The notes under the pieces are model-generated. The model had not been told where the DNA came from, did not search any database, and worked only from the letters and a program-made list of their open reading frames with translations. From assembly GCA_000156295.1 (NCBI GenBank), contig DS999230.1, positions 1 through 64,000 on the forward strand: DNA of 64,000 bases, given 5' to 3'. This document shows, in pieces, positions 15,179 through 22,821 of the stretch. Source of the stretch: a marine gamma proteobacterium HTCC2148 (GTDB lineage Bacteria; Pseudomonadota; Gammaproteobacteria; Pseudomonadales; Halieaceae). A program made the translations under genes and the position numbers. Numbering within the stretch: the first letter of the stretch is position 1; the number at the start of each line of letters is the position of its first letter.

Positions 15179-16162
15179 TTAGTCCGCGAACACGCCGGCC
15201 ATTAACTCTTCTACCGGCGGCCGTGCGATCGGGCTCTCGTCGGCAAACTGCTCAACGGCCTCAATCTCTGCCAGGGCATCCTCGATAATCTGGTCGATCT
15301 CGTTCTGGGTGAGCAGGCTATCGCCCAATACACGCTCGGTAGCGATTCGGATAGGCTCGCGTTTACGCATCGCCTCGTGTTCTTCTGCACTGCGCTCTTC
15401 CCAGCCCGACAAATCGGGTGTGCCAATATCGTGCTCGTTGAAGCGCAATGTCTTGGCTTCGATAAAGGTGGGACCACCACCGGTGCGGGCCCGCTCTATC
15501 GCCTGCAGGCTAGCCTCGGCCACGGCAAAGACATCCTGGCCATCAACAATAATGGACGGCATGCCAAAACCATCGGCCAGTGACGCTATGTTTTCCTGCG
15601 GGTGCATTTCCTGTGCAGTGGAAAAAATACTCATGCCGTTATTTTCACAGAAGAAAATAACCGGCAGCTGCCAGTTCTGTGACATCAGCATGGCCTCATG
15701 GGCACGCCCCTGTCCGTACGAACCATCACCGGAACAGTTCATTACCACCTGCCCCTGCGCGCGACGCTTGGCCGCAAAGCCCCAGCCCACAACCGGCGCG
15801 AAGTTGTAACCGATAAAACCCGACATCATGTATACCTTGTGCTCGGGGAAGCTGAAGTGAAACGCTGAACGTCCCTTGCAGCAGCCGGTCTCTTTTCCGG
15901 TGTGCTCGGCGAGGTAGTATTTAATATCGATACCCTTGCACAACATATGAGTGATGCCGTGGCCGCGATGATGCGGAGACAGGTTATCGTCTTGGTTGAG
16001 GAAGGTGCTGGCGCCCACGCCCGGGGCAATTGCACCCTCGGCGGGATGGTAAAAACCGATCAACTTGCCCTGCATCATCCGCCGATACATCATTTTGTTG
16101 AATTGATCTGCGCGCACCATATTGCGGTAAAGCAGAACCATCTGGTCAGACGTTAATGCCAT
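15179..16162 (-). CDS. 2-oxoacid/acetoin dehydrogenase E1 alpha subunit
   Basis: A 327-residue alpha chain. The thiamine diphosphate motif begins at GDGSYGQGRAHEAM and ends at CENNGMSIF, about 30 residues later, as in the family. The segment FYHPAEGAIAPGVGA and the substrate-facing HHRGHGITHMLCKG are typical of the PdhA/AcoA group. It is the first gene of the operon that runs down to 10481. The complex is complete (alpha, beta, E2, E3). The substrate cannot be fixed from sequence; acetoin, pyruvate or another short 2-oxoacid are candidates. Confidence 0.88.
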   Translation of the reverse strand: MALTSDQMVLLYRNMVRADQFNKMMYRRMMQGKLIGFYHPAEGAIAPGVGASTFLNQDDNLSPHHRGHGITHMLCKGIDIKYYLAEHTGKETGCCKGRSAFHFSFPEHKVYMMSGFIGYNFAPVVGWGFAAKRRAQGQVVMNCSGDGSYGQGRAHEAMLMSQNWQLPVIFFCENNGMSIFSTAQEMHPQENIASLADGFGMPSIIVDGQDVFAVAEASLQAIERARTGGGPTFIEAKTLRFNEHDIGTPDLSGWEERSAEEHEAMRKREPIRIATERVLGDSLLTQNEIDQIIEDALAEIEAVEQFADESPIARPPVEELMAGVFAD

Positions 16163-16240
16163 GGCCTTATTCCCCCTTTCTTCTTATCAATCAATAATCT
16201 ATTGCCGGCCCGTTGACAGCAATGTGGCCGCAGGTCTACA

Positions 16241-16261
16241 TTCTGTCATTTCCGGACAGAA
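16241..16261. promoter_or_regulatory. Inverted repeat before the AraC gene
   Basis: Perfect 7-bp inverted repeat TTCTGTC / GACAGAA with a 7-nt spacer, 8 nt before the chosen ATG at 16270. A third half-site, GACAG, lies upstream at 16215-16219. The position between the divergent AraC gene and the dehydrogenase operon suggests an operator, probably autoregulatory. Inference only. Confidence 0.4.
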
Positions 16262-16269
16262 GCCTCGCC

Positions 16270-17301
16270 ATGGCCAGAACTACCAGGGAATTCAACATCT
16301 ACGTGAAGCACACGCTGGACGTCCTGCGCGCGCGTGACGTAGACGTTGAGCCACTGCTGGAAAAATATGACATCGATGAAAGCGCCCTGGATGGTGACGA
16401 GCACCTGATCAGCCAGGCGGACTACAGCCAGTTACTCGATGAGGTGATCCGCAAGTACACTGTACCTGGCCTGGGTCTGCTGGACGGCCGCGGAGTTAAC
16501 CTGCTGGATCACGGCTTGCTGGGCTACGCCATGTTTGCCAGTGCCAGCCTGCGCAAAGCCATCGAACGCCACAGCAAGTACCAGGATGTGATCGGCGCAG
16601 TACTGCACACTGCCCTGTTTATTGAGGGCGAAGAAGCCCACCTGCGGGTGGTGAGCATCGCCCGGCCCGACATGGTCGATACTGAACAAAAGCTGCACTA
16701 TGAGCTGGAGCGCCTGTTTTCACAGTGGGCTGAAATTGGTCCCGCCATTGGACACTCCCGGCACTGGTTCAGCCGGGTGGAACTCAACTACAAAGCCCCG
16801 CCCTATCGTGCAATGTACAGCGAGGTACTGGGTGACCCGGTGCTGTTCGAACGCGAACACAACCAGCTAAGTTTCCCCGCCGACTTACTGGACCAGCCGC
16901 TGAGCTTTGCCAACGAAGCCGCGGCGCAGTTGTGCGAACAACAATGTGCCGCACTGCTGGGTGAACTGAAGCGTACCGATGGAATCGAAGGCGAAGTGCG
17001 TCGAATATTGGCGAATCAGCCGGGCAAATACCCTGGTATTATCGAGGTCGCAAGGGCCTTGGCTATGGGGGAGCGTACCCTGCGCCGCCGTCTCGCCGAC
17101 GAGGACACCACCTACAAACAGGTGGTGCTGGAATTTCGAATGGAGCTGGCCGCCAGCTACTTGCGCGGCAATGCCATGTCGATTCAGGAAATTGCCTACG
17201 TGACAGGTTATGCGGATCCTTCAAACTTTCACCGCACCTTCAACAAACACCAGGGACTAACGCCCAACGCCTATCGACGCCTGCATCAGGCCGGACAATA
17301 G
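16270..17301 (+). CDS. AraC-family regulator with arabinose-binding-type N-terminal domain
   Basis: A 343-residue transcription regulator. The N-terminal domain (about 1-200) is the type found in OruR/FtrA-like members (YSQLLDEVIRKY, then GLLGYAMFASASLRKAIE), and the C-terminal domain has two helix-turn-helix units: IIEVARALAMGERTLRRRL, then IQEIAYVTGYADPSNFHRTF with the end GLTPNAYRRL. I start at ATG 16270; the ATG at 16213 would add 19 unlikely residues and run through an inverted repeat. It is divergent from the 2-oxoacid dehydrogenase operon and is the probable regulator of that operon. Confidence 0.88.
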   Translation: MARTTREFNIYVKHTLDVLRARDVDVEPLLEKYDIDESALDGDEHLISQADYSQLLDEVIRKYTVPGLGLLDGRGVNLLDHGLLGYAMFASASLRKAIERHSKYQDVIGAVLHTALFIEGEEAHLRVVSIARPDMVDTEQKLHYELERLFSQWAEIGPAIGHSRHWFSRVELNYKAPPYRAMYSEVLGDPVLFEREHNQLSFPADLLDQPLSFANEAAAQLCEQQCAALLGELKRTDGIEGEVRRILANQPGKYPGIIEVARALAMGERTLRRRLADEDTTYKQVVLEFRMELAASYLRGNAMSIQEIAYVTGYADPSNFHRTFNKHQGLTPNAYRRLHQAGQ

Positions 17302-17322
17302 GTTCAAGCCAGCGCAGCAGTT

Positions 17323-18087
17323 TCAGCCAATTGCCTGAAACAGCGGCAGGCCCAACCCGGCGCTCATGCCACCATCGACACAAATTTCCTGACCGGTAAT
17401 AAATGTCGAGGCGTCGCTGGCAAGGAAGCTGTAAATACCCACTACCTCATCCTGCTTGCCCATTCGACCAAAGGCATTGAGCTTGCTGAGAAATACAGCT
17501 TCGTCGCCACCATCATCATCGACCATCATGCCAGTGCCGGCGATCAGGGCAGGGCAAACACAGTTCACCCGGATCCCTCGGGGCGCATTCTCAATCGCGC
17601 TGGTTCTTGCTAGATAGGCTCCGCCCGCTTTACTGGCTGCATACACGCCGGTGCCCGCATGGGTTAAACCGGAACCAGCCACAGAGCCGGTGTAGACAAT
17701 GGATGCGCCATCGTTCATATGGGAGGGCAAATACTTAAGCGCATAAAATGCGCCCTTGAGATTCAGGTCGACGATTGCGTCCATCCCGCTGCTGGGAAAC
17801 TCCTCGATGCTGCCCTCGTCGTCAGCACAACCGGCATTAACAATGGCCACGTCTAACTTCCCCAGCGCCTGCTCAGCCGCTGCCAGTGCATCGACAACTT
17901 GTTGTTCGTCGGTGGCATCAGAACGGATAAAGGAAGCACCCGCAGCTTCTGCGACTTGCCCACCCTCAGCACGCCGACCCGTCACCACCACATCGGCTCC
18001 CTGCTCTACAAAACTGCGGGCAACGGTCAGTCCAATGCCTGAGGTGCCACCAATGACGATGACGTTTTTGCCAGTGAAGGAATACAT
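17323..18087 (-). CDS. SDR-family oxidoreductase
   Basis: A 254-residue classical short-chain dehydrogenase. The cofactor motif is GGTSGIGL, the structural motif is NAG (IVNAGCAD), and the catalytic Ser-Tyr-Lys residues are in TGSVAGSG and YAASK. The C-terminus has the usual ITGQEICVDGGMSAG. An acid-free, basic segment after the second strand (TGRRAEG) suggests NADP(H) preference. It is the second gene of a two-gene minus-strand unit, 21 nt after the zinc alcohol dehydrogenase, and likely acts on the same alcohol/ketone pathway as its neighbours. Confidence 0.88.
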   Translation of the reverse strand: MYSFTGKNVIVIGGTSGIGLTVARSFVEQGADVVVTGRRAEGGQVAEAAGASFIRSDATDEQQVVDALAAAEQALGKLDVAIVNAGCADDEGSIEEFPSSGMDAIVDLNLKGAFYALKYLPSHMNDGASIVYTGSVAGSGLTHAGTGVYAASKAGGAYLARTSAIENAPRGIRVNCVCPALIAGTGMMVDDDGGDEAVFLSKLNAFGRMGKQDEVVGIYSFLASDASTFITGQEICVDGGMSAGLGLPLFQAIG

Positions 18088-18108
18088 GAAAAAACCCTTT
18101 AATCAGTC

Positions 18109-19212
18109 TTATTGTTGTGTCCAGAGATAAATTTTGCCGCACTGCTTGCTCACCTGCAGCTCAAATGCCTCGCTTGCCCGCGACATGGGGAACTCATGGG
18201 TTACCATCACGTCCACCATCCGCTGCACCTCGGGGTCGCACAAAGCTCGTATCAGCCTTTCACGATCGCGCGCACGAACATCGTGCTGGCCCCACAGGGT
18301 GTGAGCAGGATCAATCACATGCTTAAGCGGGTGCAACTCAAGACGCGCGCCAGGCGTGTGGCCACTGAAATTAATATTGCCGTACTTGCGGGTCGCATCA
18401 ATCAGGCGCTCCTGATAATAGGGAACACCGGAGCTGTCGATCGCATGATCCACCCCCTGGCCCCTGTAGGTGAGGGCACGCACCTGTGCCAACCAGTCCG
18501 GGTCATCGGGGTTCACGAAATGCACAACGCCCATGTCGGTTAACAACTGACGGCGGTAAGGATTGCGGATCAGGGCAATCACCTTGGCGTTGCGATATAG
18601 CGCCGAGATCACATGACCCATGGCGATAAAGCCAATGCCGCCGACCAGCGCGGTGTCGCCAGCTTTTACATTCATGTTTTCCTGGTTAGAAAACCCCACT
18701 CCAAACGAACAGTTGGCGGCAGCGGCATAACGGAACGGGAGCTCGTCGGGTATTTTGTAGAGGTTGGCTTCGGGGGCGATGCGATGCGTGGCCATGGCAA
18801 AGCCGCCTGAGGCGCTTTCGTTGCGACGCTCAATACCGTGCATGGCTGCATTTTCGGGGCCAACCACGTCCGGGTCGTTGGCATCGCAATAGGTTGGCGA
18901 CAGGCCGTTGTTACAGGCATGGCACTGACCACAGTGGTCACCCTGAAACACAATGACCCTGTCGCCCACCGAAAAATTGGAGCCATCGACAACCTCGACC
19001 ACAGTGCCCACACCTTCGTGGCCCAGATGCTCGGGGTCGTCGTGAAACTCAAAGTCGTGTTCCGCCCAAATGCGCGTACCTTCCAGGCAGATGGGCGCGA
19101 TCTCCGTTTTAATCACCACGTAACCGGCCTTGATGTTGGGATACGGCTTCTCGACCAGTACCGTTTTACCCGGCTCCGGGATAGTCAGCACGGTGTTTAC
19201 CCGTGAGCCCAT
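18109..19212 (-). CDS. Zinc-dependent alcohol dehydrogenase (MDR family)
   Basis: A 367-residue medium-chain dehydrogenase. The GHEGVGTVVEV motif, with catalytic zinc residues in CLEGTRIW and GHE, is followed by structural zinc cysteines CGQCHACNNGLSPTYC. The Rossmann motif is atypical (ALVGGIGFIAMGHVI). It oxidises an alcohol with NAD(P)+. First gene of the leftward unit; its promoter region holds the AraC-type direct repeats at 19277-19307. MDR enzymes of this kind are often paired with SDRs in terpene, sterol or aromatic degradation clusters. Start at ATG 19212. Confidence 0.85.
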   Translation of the reverse strand: MGSRVNTVLTIPEPGKTVLVEKPYPNIKAGYVVIKTEIAPICLEGTRIWAEHDFEFHDDPEHLGHEGVGTVVEVVDGSNFSVGDRVIVFQGDHCGQCHACNNGLSPTYCDANDPDVVGPENAAMHGIERRNESASGGFAMATHRIAPEANLYKIPDELPFRYAAAANCSFGVGFSNQENMNVKAGDTALVGGIGFIAMGHVISALYRNAKVIALIRNPYRRQLLTDMGVVHFVNPDDPDWLAQVRALTYRGQGVDHAIDSSGVPYYQERLIDATRKYGNINFSGHTPGARLELHPLKHVIDPAHTLWGQHDVRARDRERLIRALCDPEVQRMVDVMVTHEFPMSRASEAFELQVSKQCGKIYLWTQQ

Positions 19213-19276
19213 GCCACTGTCTCTCGCAATGTCGCTAATAATGCCCCCAGTTTAGATTTGACTTGCCCTGTTCGCT

Positions 19277-19307
19277 AATGATATTTCTGTCCTTTCAAAT
19301 GATATTT
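19277..19307 (+). promoter_or_regulatory. Putative AraC operator, direct repeats 21 bp apart
   Basis: The 10-mer AATGATATTT occurs at 19277-19286 and again at 19298-19307, exactly 21 bp (two helical turns) apart, in the divergent promoter between the alcohol dehydrogenase and VOC genes. AraC-family proteins typically bind such direct repeats on one face of DNA. A related pair in inverse orientation lies at 22676-22706 before the TonB receptor. Confidence 0.6.
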
Positions 19308-19426
19308 ATGTTCGGAGCAGGCTCTGGACGCTAATCCCGCTGTAAATGTCCGAAAAGGCCATTGCAGGCTGAAGGGGAGCTTTTATTATCCGAGCATCAT
19401 TTGCAAAAAACAATAAAGGTCTTGTA

Positions 19427-20338
19427 ATGAAAGACGCCCGGCAGCTGGATTATACCCTGCACCACCTGTGCATTTACGACGACGAGCCACGGGACAATAT
19501 GTTTCCCTATCTACGCTGGCATCACGGAATCACTAATTACTTTTCCGGGGCGGTATTCCACGTTACCGGAGAGGGACATTCCGACTACACCTTCCTGGGC
19601 TGCGGCGGTCGCGCTTACCAGATCCAGATCGAGGCCCCGCCCTTCCAGTTTGAGTACGAACGCAACTGGTGGCGTGATCATGGCCACGGCTACAACCATA
19701 TCTGCTGGCTCACCAGCGACGCCCGGGCCTCGATGGACCAGCTGCTGGCCAACGGCGCCACCGAAGTGATGCCCTTCGAAAATTTCCCCACCTATGACGG
19801 CTTTGTAGTGCACGACCCCGAGGGCCGCTGGATAGAGATCATGGAATACACCGACGAAACCTTTCGTGTACAGGAGTTCACCCACGCGCCATCCGGCGAG
19901 TGTGGGCTGGAAGTGGTTGGGAATGCTGAGGTATGCCAGGATCTCGATGCCATGGTGCGGTGGTATCAGCAGATCATGGACATGCGGGTACTGGAAGAAT
20001 TTCGCGATGGCGACCAGGGCATGGTGGTGATGGTCGACAAAGACTACGACCCGGTGGAGCGCCGCAGCCTGTTCATCCTGCAAAGTGCCCGCCATGACTT
20101 TGAGAAAGAACATATGGCCAAGCATGGGCCGTATATCTCATCGATTATTTATCAGGCCAAAGATGTTATGCGAGCTTGGGAAGATGCACTGTGGGCTGGC
20201 ATGGAAGCACTGCAGGAACCCGCGGTTGATCCGCTCACCGGCCTGCTTACCGCCCATTTGCGTGAACCCTGCGGCGGCAATGGCATCATGCTCACCGAGC
20301 ACTATGCACCTGCCGTAACGCAGGCAAAGGCCGCGTGA
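19427..20338 (+). CDS. VOC-family protein with two domains (extradiol dioxygenase-like)
   Basis: A 303-residue protein with two vicinal-oxygen-chelate domains. The first (about 8-145) includes HHLCIYDDEP, the metal-type histidine in YNHICWLTSD and a glutamate in WIEIMEYTDE; the second (about 155-295) includes GLEVVGNAEV and NGIMLTEHYAP. The overall plan fits extradiol ring-cleaving dioxygenases or two-domain glyoxalase-like isomerases. I do not see the strict His-Arg-Tyr signature of catechol dioxygenases, so the reaction is open. First gene of a tight operon (VOC, VOC, SDR, AraC), 7 nt before the next. Confidence 0.75.
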   Translation: MKDARQLDYTLHHLCIYDDEPRDNMFPYLRWHHGITNYFSGAVFHVTGEGHSDYTFLGCGGRAYQIQIEAPPFQFEYERNWWRDHGHGYNHICWLTSDARASMDQLLANGATEVMPFENFPTYDGFVVHDPEGRWIEIMEYTDETFRVQEFTHAPSGECGLEVVGNAEVCQDLDAMVRWYQQIMDMRVLEEFRDGDQGMVVMVDKDYDPVERRSLFILQSARHDFEKEHMAKHGPYISSIIYQAKDVMRAWEDALWAGMEALQEPAVDPLTGLLTAHLREPCGGNGIMLTEHYAPAVTQAKAA

Positions 20339-20345
20339 GCGCCAC

Positions 20346-20837
20346 ATGATTCTTGCCTTCGCCCATGCCGGTCTGGTGGTTCGTGACATCGAACGGGCGA
20401 GAGTGTTTTACGAAGAGGCCTTTGGCTTCTCGGTATTAAGCAAAGAACAATGGCAGGACAACCCGCTGGTCGACCAGGCCATTGGGTCTTCCAACTCCGC
20501 TGCCAAAACCTACATGATGGCGGGCCACAATTGCTACCTGGAGTTGTTTGAATACACCTCTCCCGAATCAAGCGCCCCTGAACCTGCCGCTTTAGGCCCT
20601 CACGACACCGGCATCCGCCATCTCGCGTTTTACGTTGACGACTGTCGCGCCGAATTTCAACGCTGCCTGGACTTAGGCGCCACTGCCCTTGGCACACCGC
20701 CAGCGCGAGAGGCCGGACTGAATGCCGTGTACCTGCGCGACCCCTGCGGCAATATAATCGAGTTGTGTGAAATACCCACGCCGGAAGAACACCCCACCAG
20801 ACTGCCCGGCATCTCGGCACTGAATAGCGGAGACTGA
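20346..20837 (+). CDS. VOC-family protein (glyoxalase/epimerase-like)
   Basis: A 163-residue single-unit VOC protein. Four metal ligands are recognisable: His in FAHAGLVVRDIE, Glu in CYLELFEYTSP, His in GIRHLAFYVDD and Glu in GNIIELCEIP. This spacing is that of methylmalonyl-CoA epimerase and glyoxalase I-like isomerases. It starts 7 nt after the two-domain VOC gene and ends 1 nt before the SDR gene, so the three are co-translated. Likely it isomerises or epimerises an intermediate of the same pathway. Confidence 0.8.
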   Translation: MILAFAHAGLVVRDIERARVFYEEAFGFSVLSKEQWQDNPLVDQAIGSSNSAAKTYMMAGHNCYLELFEYTSPESSAPEPAALGPHDTGIRHLAFYVDDCRAEFQRCLDLGATALGTPPAREAGLNAVYLRDPCGNIIELCEIPTPEEHPTRLPGISALNSGD

Positions 20838-20838
20838 C

Positions 20839-21606
20839 ATGTTCAACCTCAAAGATAAAAAAGCTTATATCACCGGCGGCTCGGGTGGCATAGGCCGCGC
20901 CGTCGCTGAGTTGATGATCGCCAATGGCGCACAGGTTGCCATCGCCGACATCAACAACCCCTCCACTGTGGCGGCAGAAATCGGTGCCATACCCCTGCAA
21001 TGCGATGTAGGCGATGAAAGCAGCGTACAACAGTCATTGGCTGAAGCCGAGCAGGCACTGGGAAAGCTCGATATCGTCGTGCTCAATGCAGGCATCGGTG
21101 ATGTGGGCCCAGAGATTACTGCACTGGATTACGAATTGCTGGAGCGTGTCACCCGTGTCAATTACTGGGGCACACTGCACGGCATGAAGCACGCGCCGGC
21201 AGTCATGGCCGATGGCGGGTCGATCATCTGCACCTCGTCCATGGCTGCATTTATCAATTTGCCAGGCGGTGCGGCTTACTCCGCCAGCAAACGCGCCATC
21301 ATCAGTCTCGCTGAAATGTCAGCGCTGGAACTGGGACACCGCAATATTCGCGTCAACTGTGTGTGCCCCGGCTACACCGACACTGCCATGGGCAGCGGCG
21401 AGGAAGGTCGCAAGATTTGCGAGGCATTTACCGCCCTGGGTCGGGTTGCCAATGTGGACGACATCAGCGGCGTGTTCCTGTTTTTGGCCTCGGACGCCAG
21501 TCGCTACATGACCGGCCAGACACTCAAGGTCGATGGTGGCTGGAGCTGCGGCCCTACGCACAACCTGCTGGAAATGGTGACCGGTGCAGGACATGCACCG
21601 AGCTAA
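20839..21606 (+). CDS. SDR-family oxidoreductase
   Basis: A 255-residue classical SDR: cofactor motif GGSGGIGRAV, Asp after strand 2 (VAIADIN) indicating NAD(H), NAG motif in VLNAGIGD, catalytic Ser in CTSSMAAF, Tyr-Lys in YSASK and C-terminal MTGQTLKVDGGWSCG. It is separated from the preceding VOC gene by one nucleotide and from the following AraC gene by 15. A secondary alcohol or cyclic alcohol is a plausible substrate, given the neighbouring VOC and MDR proteins. Confidence 0.88.
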   Translation: MFNLKDKKAYITGGSGGIGRAVAELMIANGAQVAIADINNPSTVAAEIGAIPLQCDVGDESSVQQSLAEAEQALGKLDIVVLNAGIGDVGPEITALDYELLERVTRVNYWGTLHGMKHAPAVMADGGSIICTSSMAAFINLPGGAAYSASKRAIISLAEMSALELGHRNIRVNCVCPGYTDTAMGSGEEGRKICEAFTALGRVANVDDISGVFLFLASDASRYMTGQTLKVDGGWSCGPTHNLLEMVTGAGHAPS

Positions 21607-21621
21607 GGCGGCCACTTTCAC

Positions 21622-22683
21622 ATGAACACTGCACTGAGTTCCGACTTTGGCCGCGAGGCAGAAAAGAGCGCCATTGTGGCGAACTGGCTGCACCGGTTGC
21701 AGGAATGCCTACCTGGCGAACTGCAACAGCATTACGCCGCGGGCCTACGGTACGCAGGTTTACCCGCCAACGCTCTGGATAATCCGCAGATACTAAGCCA
21801 GACGCACCTGGACGCCACCCTGCTTAAAATTCGCCAGAACGTACCAGACATCACCCTGCACTTGTTTTCGCGAGCCGAGATTACCGACCTCGGGCTGGTG
21901 GGCTATGCGGCTATTAACAGTGGCTCGGTGGGCAGTGCACTTAGTGTTATGTTTCAATATCACAGCCTGGCTTCTGACCGTTACGCGGACACACTGGAAG
22001 TCGAGGACGATACCGCACGCATTATTCCAGTGCCCTTACCCGGCTACGCCGATGACCTGCAAAATATTATCGAAGACAGCTTCAGCGGCAACTGGCGGGC
22101 CCTGCAATTATTACTGGGCCCCGATGCCGACGCGACCAGCATTTCGCTCAGCCTGGCCCATGCGCGACCGGATTACGCCGACACCTACTATCAGCTCTTT
22201 GGGCAAAACTGCCACTTCGACTGCCCTATTTCCGAGTTCACCTTCCCCAGTGCGTGGCTAAAACAGCCGGTGTATCACGGCAGTGGCGCACTGTCGCAGG
22301 TGTATGCCGGTATGTGTGAACGTGTTTTGGGGCCGGGCGATGGTAACTCTGACACGGCGCAGATTGTGCGGCGACTGTTGCTCACCCGCTCTGGCCGGCA
22401 CATGCCGAGGCTGGAAGAAGCCGCCGTGCAGTTGCGGATGTCACCCGGGCAATTGCGCAAGCGCCTGTACCGCGCCGGCACCACTTACAAAAAACTGGTG
22501 CTGGAAATTCGCATGGAATTAGCCCAGCGTTACCTGCGCGATACCACACTGTCGGTGCAGGAAATTGCCTATCTGCTGGATTACGCCACCCCCGCCCCGT
22601 TCAGCCGGGCCTTCAAGCTGCATTGCGGCAATGCGCCGGACCATTTTCGGACGCAGATGCAAGCCAATGTCTCACAAATGTAA
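21622..22683 (+). CDS. AraC-family regulator
   Basis: A 353-residue regulator. The N-terminal domain (about 25-210) is of the arabinose-binding type seen in the AraC protein at 16.3 kb (FSRAEITDLGLVGYAAINSGSVGSAL); the C-terminal double helix-turn-helix reads MPRLEEAAVQLRMSPGQLRKRL, then LSVQEIAYLLDYATPAPFSRAF. It is the last gene of the VOC/SDR operon. Because its operon and the TonB receptor both carry related 21-bp-spaced repeats, I infer it is the local activator, possibly with autoregulation. One putative half-site overlaps the end of its own coding region. Confidence 0.87.
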   Translation: MNTALSSDFGREAEKSAIVANWLHRLQECLPGELQQHYAAGLRYAGLPANALDNPQILSQTHLDATLLKIRQNVPDITLHLFSRAEITDLGLVGYAAINSGSVGSALSVMFQYHSLASDRYADTLEVEDDTARIIPVPLPGYADDLQNIIEDSFSGNWRALQLLLGPDADATSISLSLAHARPDYADTYYQLFGQNCHFDCPISEFTFPSAWLKQPVYHGSGALSQVYAGMCERVLGPGDGNSDTAQIVRRLLLTRSGRHMPRLEEAAVQLRMSPGQLRKRLYRAGTTYKKLVLEIRMELAQRYLRDTTLSVQEIAYLLDYATPAPFSRAFKLHCGNAPDHFRTQMQANVSQM

Positions 22684-22706
22684 TTTATAGGGTCAGAAAT
22701 ATCATT
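22676..22706 (-). promoter_or_regulatory. Putative AraC operator before the TonB receptor gene
   Basis: AAATGTAATT (22676-22685) and AAATATCATT (22697-22706) are 21 bp apart. The second is the exact reverse complement of the AATGATATTT repeat at 19277. Extended, CAGAAATATCATTA (22695-22708) is the perfect reverse complement of TAATGATATTTCTG in the 19.3-kb promoter. It lies about 115 nt before the receptor start. Confidence 0.55.
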
Positions 22707-22821
22707 ATCCACTACTGACGTTGGCCCTACACTACGTCACTAAATGTGGGTAAAGCCGAACCACCCACATGTGTGTTTTCATCACCCACTAATAAAGCCA
22801 TAAAGCTATCAGGGGAAAATC

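Noticed and set aside
20302-21030. 242-codon minus-strand frame
   Set aside because: Antisense to VOC and SDR genes in a tight operon; Arg/Cys-rich shadow sequence.
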